64,000 bases of DNA from Paenibacillus radicis (ex Xue et al. 2023) (GTDB lineage Bacteria > Bacillota > Bacilli > Paenibacillales > NBRC-103111), in contig NZ_JANQBD010000009.1 of NCBI RefSeq assembly GCF_024722015.1, positions 62,001 through 126,000 of the forward strand, in the 5' to 3' direction. The translations under genes and the position numbers were made by a program. Of this stretch, positions 56,131 through 64,000 are shown piece by piece; position 1 is the first letter of the stretch; every line of letters starts with the position of its first letter. The notes below the pieces were generated by a model that was given only the letters and a program-made list of their open reading frames with translations, ran no database searches and was not told the origin of the DNA.

Positions 56131-57754
56131 TATACATATTTTGTCACTGATTGCCTTCTCTCCACTGCTGGGTGTGCTAGTACTGATGTTTATGCCTAAG
56201 CATCAAGGACAATGGATTAAAACTATCGCAATCATCGCAACACTGATTCCGTTGGCATTATCAGCATGGCTGTATGTCTCATTCAATCATCAGCTTCCAG
56301 GACCGCAGTTCTCCGAGGAACTGGGTTGGATTCAAATACCGCTCAATCATGAAGCTGGCGGATTGAATCAATTGACGTCCTTCTTTTTTGAATTTAAGTA
56401 TGTGATGGCTGTGGATGGCCTATCCTTGCCGCTTGTATTTCTAACAGCTCTGGTCAGCACTATGGCTGCTCTGGCGTCTGTCTACATCAAGAAGAGATGG
56501 AAGTCTTATTATATCTTGTTCTTGCTGTTAGAAACGGGAATGTTCGGCGTGTTCATGGCACAGGATTTATTCTTGTTCTTCGTATTCTTCGAAGTGACGC
56601 TTGTTCCGATGTTTTTCCTAATTGGAATTTGGGGCTTCATTGAGCGTGAACGAGCGGCAAACAAATTCTTGATTTATAATGGAATTGGTTCTGCTATTAT
56701 GCTGGTAGCTTTCTTGATTCTCATTAGTACTGCAGGGTTCGGACAAATTTCCAACGATGCCGGAACATCACTTTATTATAGCGGCAACTTGCATCTGATT
56801 ATGGAAAATTTATTCCAAGGTCAAGCTTCTTTCGTTAACCAGAGCACTTTGGGAGAGGGGCCTAGCCCATTTTACCTTAGCGATGCTATGAAATGGACGC
56901 TGTTCATTATGCTGCTGGTAGCTTTCGGCATTAAGCTTCCGATATTCCCCTTTCACACCTGGATGCTTAAAGTGCATACGGAGGCTCCAACTTCCGTTGT
57001 TATGATCCACTCGGGGATTTTGCTGAAAATGGGTGCGTACGGTATGATTCGGTTCGGCATCCTGCTCTTCCCTCAGCAGGCCACGCAGTGGGCTACGGTG
57101 CTTGCGATCTTGGGAGTTATTAATATTTTGTACGGAGCTGTACTTGCTTTGGTGCAAAAAGACTTCAAGCTGGTACTAGCTTACTCCAGTATCAGCCATA
57201 TGGGGATCGTTTTGCTGGGGCTTGCTGCTTTTAACACAGTGGGTATGGAAGGCGCTGTCTTCCAATTGGTATCTCATGGGCTTATCTCAGCGCTTATGTT
57301 TTTGTTAGTGGGTGCCATCTATGAAAGAACGCAGACTACGATGCTGGATGAAATTGGCGGTTTGGCCAAGAGCATTCCTTTTATCTCGGGCATCCTGCTC
57401 GTATCAGGGATGGCGTCGCTGGGACTCCCAGGCTTGTCTGGCTTTGTGAGTGAGTTCCTGGCCTTCGTTGGTTTGTTCGAAACAGCAAAAGTAATAACGG
57501 TCATTGGTACCTTAGGTGTAATTTTAACAGCGATATATGTATTGCGCGGGGTACTCAGCATAACCTATGGACCGCTCAAAGCTCCATCAGAAGTTATGAA
57601 GGACGCAAGGCTGATTGAAGCCATACCAATGATAACGTTAGTAGCTTTTATTATCGTGCTTGGGATTTATCCGGCAGTATTGACGGATCCTTTACATCAA
57701 ACTGTGAGCAGCTTTGATCAATTCATCAAAAGCGTCGCTAAAATAGGAGGTTAG
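56120..57754 (+). CDS. nuoM: NADH-quinone oxidoreductase subunit M
   Basis: A 544 aa antiporter-like proton channel. Key parts are 'FFEVTLVPMFFLIGIWGF' (channel Glu), 'GIKLPIFPFHTWMLKVHTEA' (channel Lys) and 'AYSSISHMGIVLLGLAAF'. It carries an extra loop of about 30 residues around 'LFQGQASFVNQSTLGEG'. It overlaps nuoL and is followed by nuoN after 4 nt. Confidence 0.97.
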   Translation: MPDNIHILSLIAFSPLLGVLVLMFMPKHQGQWIKTIAIIATLIPLALSAWLYVSFNHQLPGPQFSEELGWIQIPLNHEAGGLNQLTSFFFEFKYVMAVDGLSLPLVFLTALVSTMAALASVYIKKRWKSYYILFLLLETGMFGVFMAQDLFLFFVFFEVTLVPMFFLIGIWGFIERERAANKFLIYNGIGSAIMLVAFLILISTAGFGQISNDAGTSLYYSGNLHLIMENLFQGQASFVNQSTLGEGPSPFYLSDAMKWTLFIMLLVAFGIKLPIFPFHTWMLKVHTEAPTSVVMIHSGILLKMGAYGMIRFGILLFPQQATQWATVLAILGVINILYGAVLALVQKDFKLVLAYSSISHMGIVLLGLAAFNTVGMEGAVFQLVSHGLISALMFLLVGAIYERTQTTMLDEIGGLAKSIPFISGILLVSGMASLGLPGLSGFVSEFLAFVGLFETAKVITVIGTLGVILTAIYVLRGVLSITYGPLKAPSEVMKDARLIEAIPMITLVAFIIVLGIYPAVLTDPLHQTVSSFDQFIKSVAKIGG

Positions 57755-57758
57755 ACCG

Positions 57759-59273
57759 GTGGAACAACTACGTCTCCAATGGAGCGATCTCGGATATATG
57801 GCGCCGGAGCTGACTCTGGTTATAGCTGCTGTGGTGTTGTCATTGCTAGACCTGCTGCTGCCGAAGCAAACGAACCGTACTCTGCTAGGCTGGCTTTCGC
57901 TGATTAGTATCGTAGTATCCGGACTTTTTGTGGTAAGCTATCTCAACCCGGTGGAAACGAAGCAGCTGCTTAATTTAAGCTATCGAATTGATGATTTCGG
58001 AAATATTATTAAGCTTGTCTTGTTGACCGGTGCAGGCTTCGTCACTTTTATGAGCATCGGTTCCTTGAAAAAAGATGAAATTCCGCATATTGGGGAATTT
58101 TATTATCTGCTGCTTCCGGCAACGCTAGGCGGTATGATCATGGCTTCTTCGGGAGACTTGATTACTCTCTTCGTTGGCTTGGAACTCTTAAGCATTACCT
58201 CCTACATCCTGGTGGCTATGCGTAAGAAAGATCACCGGTCTAACGAGGGAGCGTTCAAGTACATTGTCCTGGGAGGTATTTCCTCGGCAATAATTTTATA
58301 CGGAATGTCCTTTCTGTACGGTATATCCGGCTCCACTAACATATCAGTAATCAATACAGTCATAGGTCAAAATGCGGAAGCGATATTGCCGTTCATCTAC
58401 TTGTCTTTCTTCCTATTGTTAGCGGGCTTCTGCTTTAAAATTGCGGCAGCTCCGTTTCACATGTGGGCACCCGATGTGTATCAAGGCTCAGCAACGCCGG
58501 TTACTGCGTTTCTAGCTGTCGTCTCCAAGGCTGCTGCATTCGCCGTTATGTTCCGCATCCTTTACGGTGTATTTGGAATCGGACAATTAATGGAGCTTCC
58601 TGTTCATAAGGATGTATTGCTCTCTCTAATGGTAGTTGCTGCTTTGGCAATGGTGCTCGGTAACTTTGTAGCGCTGCGCCAAACTAACCTGAAGAGACTT
58701 CTGGCCTACTCAGGTATCGCTAATTCTGGATATTTACTTGTACCGATCGCCACTCAATTTTCGATGGTGCATTTCTCCAACTTTTCGGAGTTCGCTTTTT
58801 ATCTGATTGCTTACTTGTTTATGAACATCGGGATTTTCGCTGTACTGATGATTGTTGAGCATTCTACAGGAGATGAGCAGATAAGCGGGCTGGCAGGTCT
58901 TTATTATCGTGCTCCAGGTACTGCGGTAGCTACGGTACTGCTCGTTCTATCGCTTGCGGGACTACCGTTATCGGGTGGCTTTTTCGGAAAGCTGTACATT
59001 ATGCTCGGAACGCTGCAGACTCACAATTACTGGTTAGCGGCTATCATGATCGGAACAAGCGTAGTCTCCTTCTACTACTACTTTGGTTTTATTAGGCAAA
59101 TGTTTATGCGCAGCGATTTTGAATCACGTGAGATTAATGTGCCGCTGCCATTGGGAATAACCTTGTGGTTATGTGCGGGGATCAGCGTGCTGCTGGGTAT
59201 TGTACCGCAGTTGGTGCTGAGTTGGATTGAACGTATCTTCTCCTTAACGCAGGACTTGTTCTTTTTTGGCTAG
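57759..59273 (+). CDS. nuoN: NADH-quinone oxidoreductase subunit N
   Basis: A 504 aa antiporter-like channel, last gene of the operon. Recognisable segments are 'FVGLELLSITSYILVAMRKK', 'FKIAAAPFHMWAPDVYQGSA' and 'LLAYSGIANSGYLLVPIAT'. The start is a GTG at 57759, near AGGAGG. Confidence 0.97.
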   Translation: MEQLRLQWSDLGYMAPELTLVIAAVVLSLLDLLLPKQTNRTLLGWLSLISIVVSGLFVVSYLNPVETKQLLNLSYRIDDFGNIIKLVLLTGAGFVTFMSIGSLKKDEIPHIGEFYYLLLPATLGGMIMASSGDLITLFVGLELLSITSYILVAMRKKDHRSNEGAFKYIVLGGISSAIILYGMSFLYGISGSTNISVINTVIGQNAEAILPFIYLSFFLLLAGFCFKIAAAPFHMWAPDVYQGSATPVTAFLAVVSKAAAFAVMFRILYGVFGIGQLMELPVHKDVLLSLMVVAALAMVLGNFVALRQTNLKRLLAYSGIANSGYLLVPIATQFSMVHFSNFSEFAFYLIAYLFMNIGIFAVLMIVEHSTGDEQISGLAGLYYRAPGTAVATVLLVLSLAGLPLSGGFFGKLYIMLGTLQTHNYWLAAIMIGTSVVSFYYYFGFIRQMFMRSDFESREINVPLPLGITLWLCAGISVLLGIVPQLVLSWIERIFSLTQDLFFFG

Positions 59274-59339
59274 AAGCCAGACAGAAGAAGCAGAAAGCGA
59301 ATATGTATTCGCAATTACGGTTATTCGGGAAACTGATGG

Positions 59340-59410
59340 AACGCCACCTCTTCCCCACCCTACAAAGTGAAAATTAGGTGTTGTAGAGTCATCGGAGAGA
59401 CTAGGTGGCT
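59340..59410 (+). other. Candidate structured RNA after nuoN
   Basis: GCCACCT (about 59343-59349) can pair with AGGTGGC (59403-59409), closing a three-way junction. Inside are CTACAA with TTGTAG and AGTC with GACT hairpins. It sits in the 476-nt gap between nuoN and the subtilase gene, about 20 nt before a strong terminator. No known RNA family is recognised. The rest of the gap (59475-59749) is AT-rich and shows no gene that I can support. Confidence 0.35.
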
Positions 59411-59423
59411 AGGTAATGTATGA

Positions 59424-59470
59424 AAAAAAGCTCAGCGATCTGCATATTGCAGACCGCTGAGCTTTTTTTT
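59424..59470. terminator. Bidirectional-type terminator ending the complex I operon
   Basis: AGCTCAGCG and CGCTGAGCT arms with an inner TCTGC/GCAGA stem, flanked by a run of seven A and eight T residues. Confidence 0.93.
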
Positions 59471-59749
59471 ATAGATAAGAAATTATAAGTTTGCGGGGTC
59501 CCTCTAAACGTACAAATGTAGATCGAACAAGCAGATGAAAAAAGAAATAAAGGGCAGGTTTATGTGTAATGATCTTATAAATGGGTAATAGATAGGGAGA
59601 AAATAGAAGATAGCTTCTGTCCACCCGAGTTTGTTCATAAAACTTCCACTTTTTACTACGTACTTTCTATTTATCTTTTGCAGGGAAATGGTAAGGTTTT
59701 ATCGAACAGTATAAGGCTACTCCTAATTTAGCGTAAAGGATCATGGACA

Positions 59750-62284
59750 ATGCAGTATAAAAAGATCATTCATCATTTCATACGTTATGGGGTTGCAGGA
59801 ATTATCGTTTTCATGGCTTTTTTAGGGTCTATTTACGCGAAGAGTCCGACCGTTATAGCAGCGGCTGCAGACGATCCGTTTGTCCCCAAGCAAACATATT
59901 TAGAGCAAATTCATGTAAATGAAGCTTGGGACGTTGCAACAGGCAACACCAATATAACTATAGCCATTGTAGATACTGGAGTCGATTTAAACCACCCGGA
60001 TCTTAAGCCGAACCTGGTGAGCGGTGTTAACTTAATTAATCCAAGCCGTCCGCCTCAGGATGATAACGGTCATGGGACGAATGTCGCAGGCGTCGTTGGT
60101 GCTGTCGGGAATAACGATAGGGGTGTTTCGGGGATTTTGTGGAAAGCCCGAATTATGCCTGTTAAAGCGTTGGAAGCCGATGGATCCGGAGGAGAAGCTA
60201 AGCTAGGCGAAGGCATTCGATATGCTGTTGACCATGGGGCCAAAATTGTTGTTTTGTCACTTGGTTTGAATAAATATTCCAATTACATGAATGATGTGGT
60301 GCAGTATGCAGAGGAAAAAGATGTACTGTTAGTTGCTGCAACCGGCAATGAGGGGAACAGAGTGAAATATCCTGCCGCATACCCAACAGTGCTTGCCGTA
60401 GGAGGCATGACGACAGGAAATACCGCGGATTCACGTTCCAATACAGGCCCGGAGATTGACCTGGTTGCACCGTGGGATGTGTTTACCACCGCAAGGGGAG
60501 GCTCCTATGAATATAAGGATGGCACCTCTATGGCTGCGCCTCAGGTTGCGGCTGTCGCTGCATTGGCTTGGAGCAAATACCCGGGCATGAAAGCTTATCA
60601 AATACGCCAGCTTCTAAGGCAAACCGCTGATGATCTGGAGGCGCCCGGCTGGGACAGCTCTACCGGTTATGGCTTGCTGCGGGCAGACCGTGCTTTAAAG
60701 GAAATGCCTTTGGCCGATATGTACGAACCTAATAATCGTAAAGATCAAGCCAAATCAATCTCTGTCAGCAAAATGATTTCTGCCTCGTTTACGGATGGCG
60801 CAGATCAAGACTGGTACTACTTTGATGCTCCATACAACGGTAAGGTTAACTTCACCTTTGACATTCCGGAAGGGCAGCAAGTAGCCATCCAGCACACCGA
60901 TGCAAAGGGTACTTTCACCAGTCTAACGGCCAAGCCGGGGCAGCCAGCAACCGTTCAGGTGAGTAAAGGACGAAGCTATGTGCAGCTGCAGCTAGCCAAC
61001 CGCAATTTTAAGCAAGAGGTACTCTATAAGCTAACCACTTCTTTTGATATTTACCGGGATCAATTCGAGGATAACGACCGTCAATACAGCGCCTATGTAT
61101 TACCGTCCAGGAGCCAGACCCTCAAGGGGACCTTTCATCAAATAGGTGATCAGGATTGGTTTGAACTGCCTATAAAGCAATCAGGATCTCTTAGCATTAG
61201 TTTAAGCGTAGATACTGCCAGGATCGATCCTGTTCTGTTTGTACAAAAGCAGGGGGAGAAATCTTATACAGTAGACGAAGGCGATGATGGGATTACAGAA
61301 TCGTTGATATTACCTGAAGTGTTTCCAGGAAGCTATTATATTCGCGTATCGAATGTGAAAGAGTATCAGTTCCCGGTGACGGGAGAGTATACATTGACTA
61401 TAGACTATGACGTTAAACAAATAGACCCGAATGAACCGAATAATCGATCCTATCAAGCTACGACCGTTTCGCTGGAAACAGCGTATTATGGCCTCATAGA
61501 TAAGTTGGATGATCAGGATTGGTTTCAATTCAGGGTCTTGGAGGATAGTCTGGTTCAAATCAACCTGACGGACATTCCGGATGACGTTACCATGTACATG
61601 TACTTGTATGACGGAAGTATGCGGTCTATGACAAATACAGATGGATGGAATGCGGTTCAGCTTCAACAACGGCTGCCGGCAGGCACCTATTACGTAAAGT
61701 TAACTGCGAATCAGGCATTTGATCGAAATCTGTATCAATTTAAAGTGAACGCCAAGCCGCTAATGGGTAATTTTACAGATATTCGGGGACACTGGGCGCA
61801 GGCCAGCATTCTGGAAATGAGCGGGAATAAAGCTATAGAAGGGTATGACGATTATACATTTCGTCCTAATCAGACGATAACCCGAGCTGAAGCCACTACC
61901 ATCTTGAGCCGGGCGTTTAACCTTACTAAGCAAAAGAATATCGCTTATACGGATCTTTCACCGAAGCATTGGGCCTTCGTTCACATTGCCAGGGCAGCAC
62001 AAAGCGGTATTATTGACGGCTATCCAGATCAGTCATTTGCACCCGATCAGCCAGTCAGCCGTATGGAAATGATCTCCATGTTTGCACGCAGCTTGAATAA
62101 AACGGGGAAACAACGGGGAGACGTCCCTTTTACGGATGTGGATAATAATTACTGGGGCGTTGGTATTTTGAAGCAGTTGAAGGCCGAAGGTTGGATTGGG
62201 GGCTATGCGGATGGAACGTTTCGCCCCGACCAGCAAGCCACGAGGGCTGAGTTTGTAACTATGCTGGCCCAAATGACGCCATAA
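59750..62284 (+). CDS. Secreted S8 subtilisin-like protease with PPC and S-layer homology domains
   Basis: An 844 aa exported protease. A signal sequence occupies about residues 1-40. The subtilase domain has the full triad: Asp75 ('IVDTGVDLNHPDL'), His108 ('NGHGTNVAGVVG') and Ser260 ('GTSMAAPQVAAVAAL'). Three pre-peptidase-like repeats follow between about residues 322 and 660, each starting with a 'YEPNNR'-like or 'FEDNDR' segment and containing 'DQDWF' or 'DQDWY'. Three SLH domains (about 673-844; 'FTDIRGHW', 'YTDLSPKHW', 'FTDVDNNYW') anchor it to pyruvylated cell-wall polymer. No propeptide domain of the I9 type is evident. It stands alone between the nuo terminator and ywzB. Confidence 0.94.
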   Translation: MQYKKIIHHFIRYGVAGIIVFMAFLGSIYAKSPTVIAAAADDPFVPKQTYLEQIHVNEAWDVATGNTNITIAIVDTGVDLNHPDLKPNLVSGVNLINPSRPPQDDNGHGTNVAGVVGAVGNNDRGVSGILWKARIMPVKALEADGSGGEAKLGEGIRYAVDHGAKIVVLSLGLNKYSNYMNDVVQYAEEKDVLLVAATGNEGNRVKYPAAYPTVLAVGGMTTGNTADSRSNTGPEIDLVAPWDVFTTARGGSYEYKDGTSMAAPQVAAVAALAWSKYPGMKAYQIRQLLRQTADDLEAPGWDSSTGYGLLRADRALKEMPLADMYEPNNRKDQAKSISVSKMISASFTDGADQDWYYFDAPYNGKVNFTFDIPEGQQVAIQHTDAKGTFTSLTAKPGQPATVQVSKGRSYVQLQLANRNFKQEVLYKLTTSFDIYRDQFEDNDRQYSAYVLPSRSQTLKGTFHQIGDQDWFELPIKQSGSLSISLSVDTARIDPVLFVQKQGEKSYTVDEGDDGITESLILPEVFPGSYYIRVSNVKEYQFPVTGEYTLTIDYDVKQIDPNEPNNRSYQATTVSLETAYYGLIDKLDDQDWFQFRVLEDSLVQINLTDIPDDVTMYMYLYDGSMRSMTNTDGWNAVQLQQRLPAGTYYVKLTANQAFDRNLYQFKVNAKPLMGNFTDIRGHWAQASILEMSGNKAIEGYDDYTFRPNQTITRAEATTILSRAFNLTKQKNIAYTDLSPKHWAFVHIARAAQSGIIDGYPDQSFAPDQPVSRMEMISMFARSLNKTGKQRGDVPFTDVDNNYWGVGILKQLKAEGWIGGYADGTFRPDQQATRAEFVTMLAQMTP

Positions 62285-62314
62285 CCTTTTAATAAAGAAA
62301 GTAGGGATAAATGA

Positions 62315-62566
62315 ATGGATTATGCAGAACAAATGAGTACTTCCATGGGCATGAATGGATTGTTGAATATAGTCATCGTATTGATATGCATAGGCTGCTC
62401 CTGGTGGGCGCTTCAAGAGATTCATCTGGAAAAAATACTGAAACGCCCGAGAAGCGTGCAAAGCAAGCTGCTTCAAATCTTGCTTTCTATTGCCTTGGGG
62501 TATCAGGTTGCTCGCTTTGTTATTGATTATTTTCATTGGTCAACTTGGCTTCCAGGGATGTTTTAA
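62315..62566 (+). CDS. ywzB: DUF1146 family small membrane protein YwzB
   Basis: An 83 aa protein with two hydrophobic helices ('NGLLNIVIVLICIGCSWWAL' and 'LLQILLSIALGYQVARFVI') joined by a basic loop. The DUF1146 family is conserved in Firmicutes next to the ATP synthase and murA; its function is unknown. ATG 62315 follows GTAGGGAT. Position directly before murA matches B. subtilis. Confidence 0.88.
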   Translation: MDYAEQMSTSMGMNGLLNIVIVLICIGCSWWALQEIHLEKILKRPRSVQSKLLQILLSIALGYQVARFVIDYFHWSTWLPGMF

Positions 62567-62746
62567 GTGATTTCAGAATAACCAAGGTGAATATTGTCAA
62601 CAATGGATAGTACGACCGTTGTAAATCCTTGTGTTAGCTCCGAATACTATCGTGACCGGTTTTTCACAAATTGAAAATTTACATGCTGAGGGTTCAATGC
62701 TAAACTGTTACAGTGTGCAAAGAATACAGCGCGGAGGGGGACCATG

Positions 62747-64000
62747 ATGAGCAAAATTATCGTCCGCGGCGGCCAAAGGTTGTCAGGCAGAGTTAAAATA
62801 CATGGCGCAAAAAATGCGGTGCTTCCAATTATTGCCGCCTCTATATTGGGTTCAGACGGAGAAAGCATGATTTATGATGCACCTCCATTGGATGACGTCA
62901 TTGTAATTAATAAAGTTTTAGAAAGCTTAGGTATTGAAGTTGAATATAAGAATGAAACGATACGTGTCAACGCCCAAAATATCCAGACATGCGAGGCGTC
63001 ATACGAATTAGTCCGGAAAATGAGGGCTTCCTTTCTTGTGATGGGACCTTTATTGACCCGTATGGGTCAGGCTAGAATCTCGCTTCCGGGTGGGTGTGCT
63101 ATTGGAACTCGCCCTATCGACCAGCATCTCAAAGGTTTTGAGGCAATGGGGGCTGAAATTGAGTTAGGCCACGGTTACATTGAGGCTAGGATCAATGGCA
63201 GGCTCAAAGGCGCCAAAATTTATTTGGATGTTGCTAGTGTTGGCGCGACGGAAAATATTATGATGGCTGCGTCGCTCGCAGAAGGAATTACCACCATTGA
63301 AAATGCGGCGAAAGAACCGGAAATTGTCGATTTAGCGAATTATTTGAATGCTATGGGTGCCAAAGTTCGCGGGGCTGGAACCGGATTGATTCGCATCGAA
63401 GGCGTCGAAAAGCTGGGCGGAACTGTACATACGGTTATACCGGATCGAATCGAAGCAGGTACTTACATGATTGCTGCAGCAATCACTAATAGCGATGTTT
63501 ATATTGAAGGAGCCATTGGCGATCATTTGCGTCCGGTTATTTCCAAGATGCAGGAAATGGGCGTGCAAATCGAGGAAGATGAGAATGGACTACGTGTATA
63601 TACAGACAAGCCGCTGCGTACGGTTGATGTGAAGACGTTGCCTTATCCTGGATTTCCTACCGATATGCAGTCTCAGATGATGGCGTTGCTGTTAACGGCA
63701 GATGGCACCGGTATTGTAACAGAGACGGTATTCGAAAACCGTTTTATGCATGTCGAGCAGCTGGTCAATATGAATGCTCAAATCAAGGTCGATGGCCGGA
63801 CGGCCGTTATAAGCGGAGGCAGCAGACTGCGTGGGGCTAAAGTATGCGCAACAGACCTGCGCGCAGGAGCGGCATTGATTTTAGCTGCGCTTGCAGCTGA
63901 AGGTGAGACCGAGGTCACGGGTACTCATCATATCGACCGGGGTTACGTGGATATTGCGAACAAGCTTAGATTGCTTGGAGCGGATATTCAACGTATGTCC
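62747..64000 (+). CDS. murA: UDP-N-acetylglucosamine 1-carboxyvinyltransferase, 3' end cut by window edge
   Basis: I read 418 codons, open to the edge. MurA adds enolpyruvate to UDP-GlcNAc, the first committed step of peptidoglycan synthesis. '[19 protein letters not shown]' holds the catalytic Lys and Asn region, and Cys117 in '[19 protein letters not shown]' is the fosfomycin-binding cysteine, so sensitivity is predicted for this copy. The second of two adjacent ATG codons gives this numbering and follows GGAGGGGG by 9 nt; ATG 62744 is equally possible. Only about 10-20 residues should be missing. Paenibacilli usually have two MurA copies; this position fits MurAA. Confidence 0.97.
   Translation, partial: MSKIIVRGGQRLSGRVKIHGAKNAVLPIIAASILGSDGESMIYDAPPLDDVIVINKVLESLGIEVEYKNETIRVNAQNIQTCEASYELVRKMRASFLVMGPLLTRMGQARISLPGGCAIGTRPIDQHLKGFEAMGAEIELGHGYIEARINGRLKGAKIYLDVASVGATENIMMAASLAEGITTIENAAKEPEIVDLANYLNAMGAKVRGAGTGLIRIEGVEKLGGTVHTVIPDRIEAGTYMIAAAITNSDVYIEGAIGDHLRPVISKMQEMGVQIEEDENGLRVYTDKPLRTVDVKTLPYPGFPTDMQSQMMALLLTADGTGIVTETVFENRFMHVEQLVNMNAQIKVDGRTAVISGGSRLRGAKVCATDLRAGAALILAALAAEGETEVTGTHHIDRGYVDIANKLRLLGADIQRMS

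Overview
The window is a 64 kb chromosomal segment from an endospore-forming, low-to-moderate-GC Gram-positive bacterium, most probably Paenibacillus or a close relative. The evidence is a GerA-type germinant receptor, SpoIIR, an SLH-anchored subtilase, strong AGGAGG-type ribosome binding sites, many TTG/GTG starts, a YesM/YesN two-component pair beside an ATPase-less sugar ABC transporter, and gene order shared with the Bacillus subtilis prfA-prmC-spoIIR-ywlC-mntP-ywlE-rpiB-ywlG-glyA-upp-atp-ywzB-murA region.

Positions 1-8.4 kb hold accessory genes: a germinant receptor subunit cut by the left edge, a methyltransferase, an ECF sigma/anti-sigma operon with two membrane proteins, a lipoprotein, tadA, a DCC-family protein, and a PilZ protein whose leader is a c-di-GMP-I (GEMM) riboswitch with its own terminator. 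A cluster of DnaA-box-like sequences lies between the DCC gene and tadA.

Positions 8.5-25.3 kb form one co-directional catabolic locus: YesM-type kinase, YesN-type regulator, solute-binding lipoprotein, two permeases, three Gfo/Idh/MocA dehydrogenases, a PdxA-family dehydrogenase, a LarA-superfamily protein, a TIM-barrel isomerase/epimerase, a split UxaA-type hydro-lyase, an acylating acetaldehyde dehydrogenase and a 4-hydroxy-2-oxovalerate-type aldolase. The end is predicted to give pyruvate and an acyl-CoA. The order of steps and the substrate are unknown, and I do not recognise the combination as a described pathway. It is the strongest candidate here for an undescribed system.

Positions 25.3-28.5 kb hold an MFS exporter and a serine hydrolase on the minus strand, divergent from an Lrp/AsnC regulator.

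Positions 28.7-48.9 kb are core housekeeping: ychF, prfA, prmC, spoIIR, sua5, mntP, ywlE, then a ZTP (pfl) riboswitch driving rpiB-ywlG-glyA, a DUF72 gene, upp, mnaA, and the complete F1Fo ATP synthase operon (atpZ-I-B-E-F-H-A-G-D-C) with a clear sigma-A promoter and terminator.

Positions 48.9-59.5 kb carry an 11-subunit complex I operon (nuoABCDHIJKLMN, without nuoEFG), ending in a strong terminator. An SLH subtilase, ywzB (DUF1146) and murA (cut by the right edge) follow.

A recurring small element was found by reading the gaps: a GCTTACGA-type box, then a short perfect hairpin, placed 2-4 nt before the Shine-Dalgarno sequence of atpD, atpC and one dehydrogenase gene, with weaker versions before atpG and nuoL. 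No tRNA, rRNA, CRISPR array or complete insertion sequence was seen.
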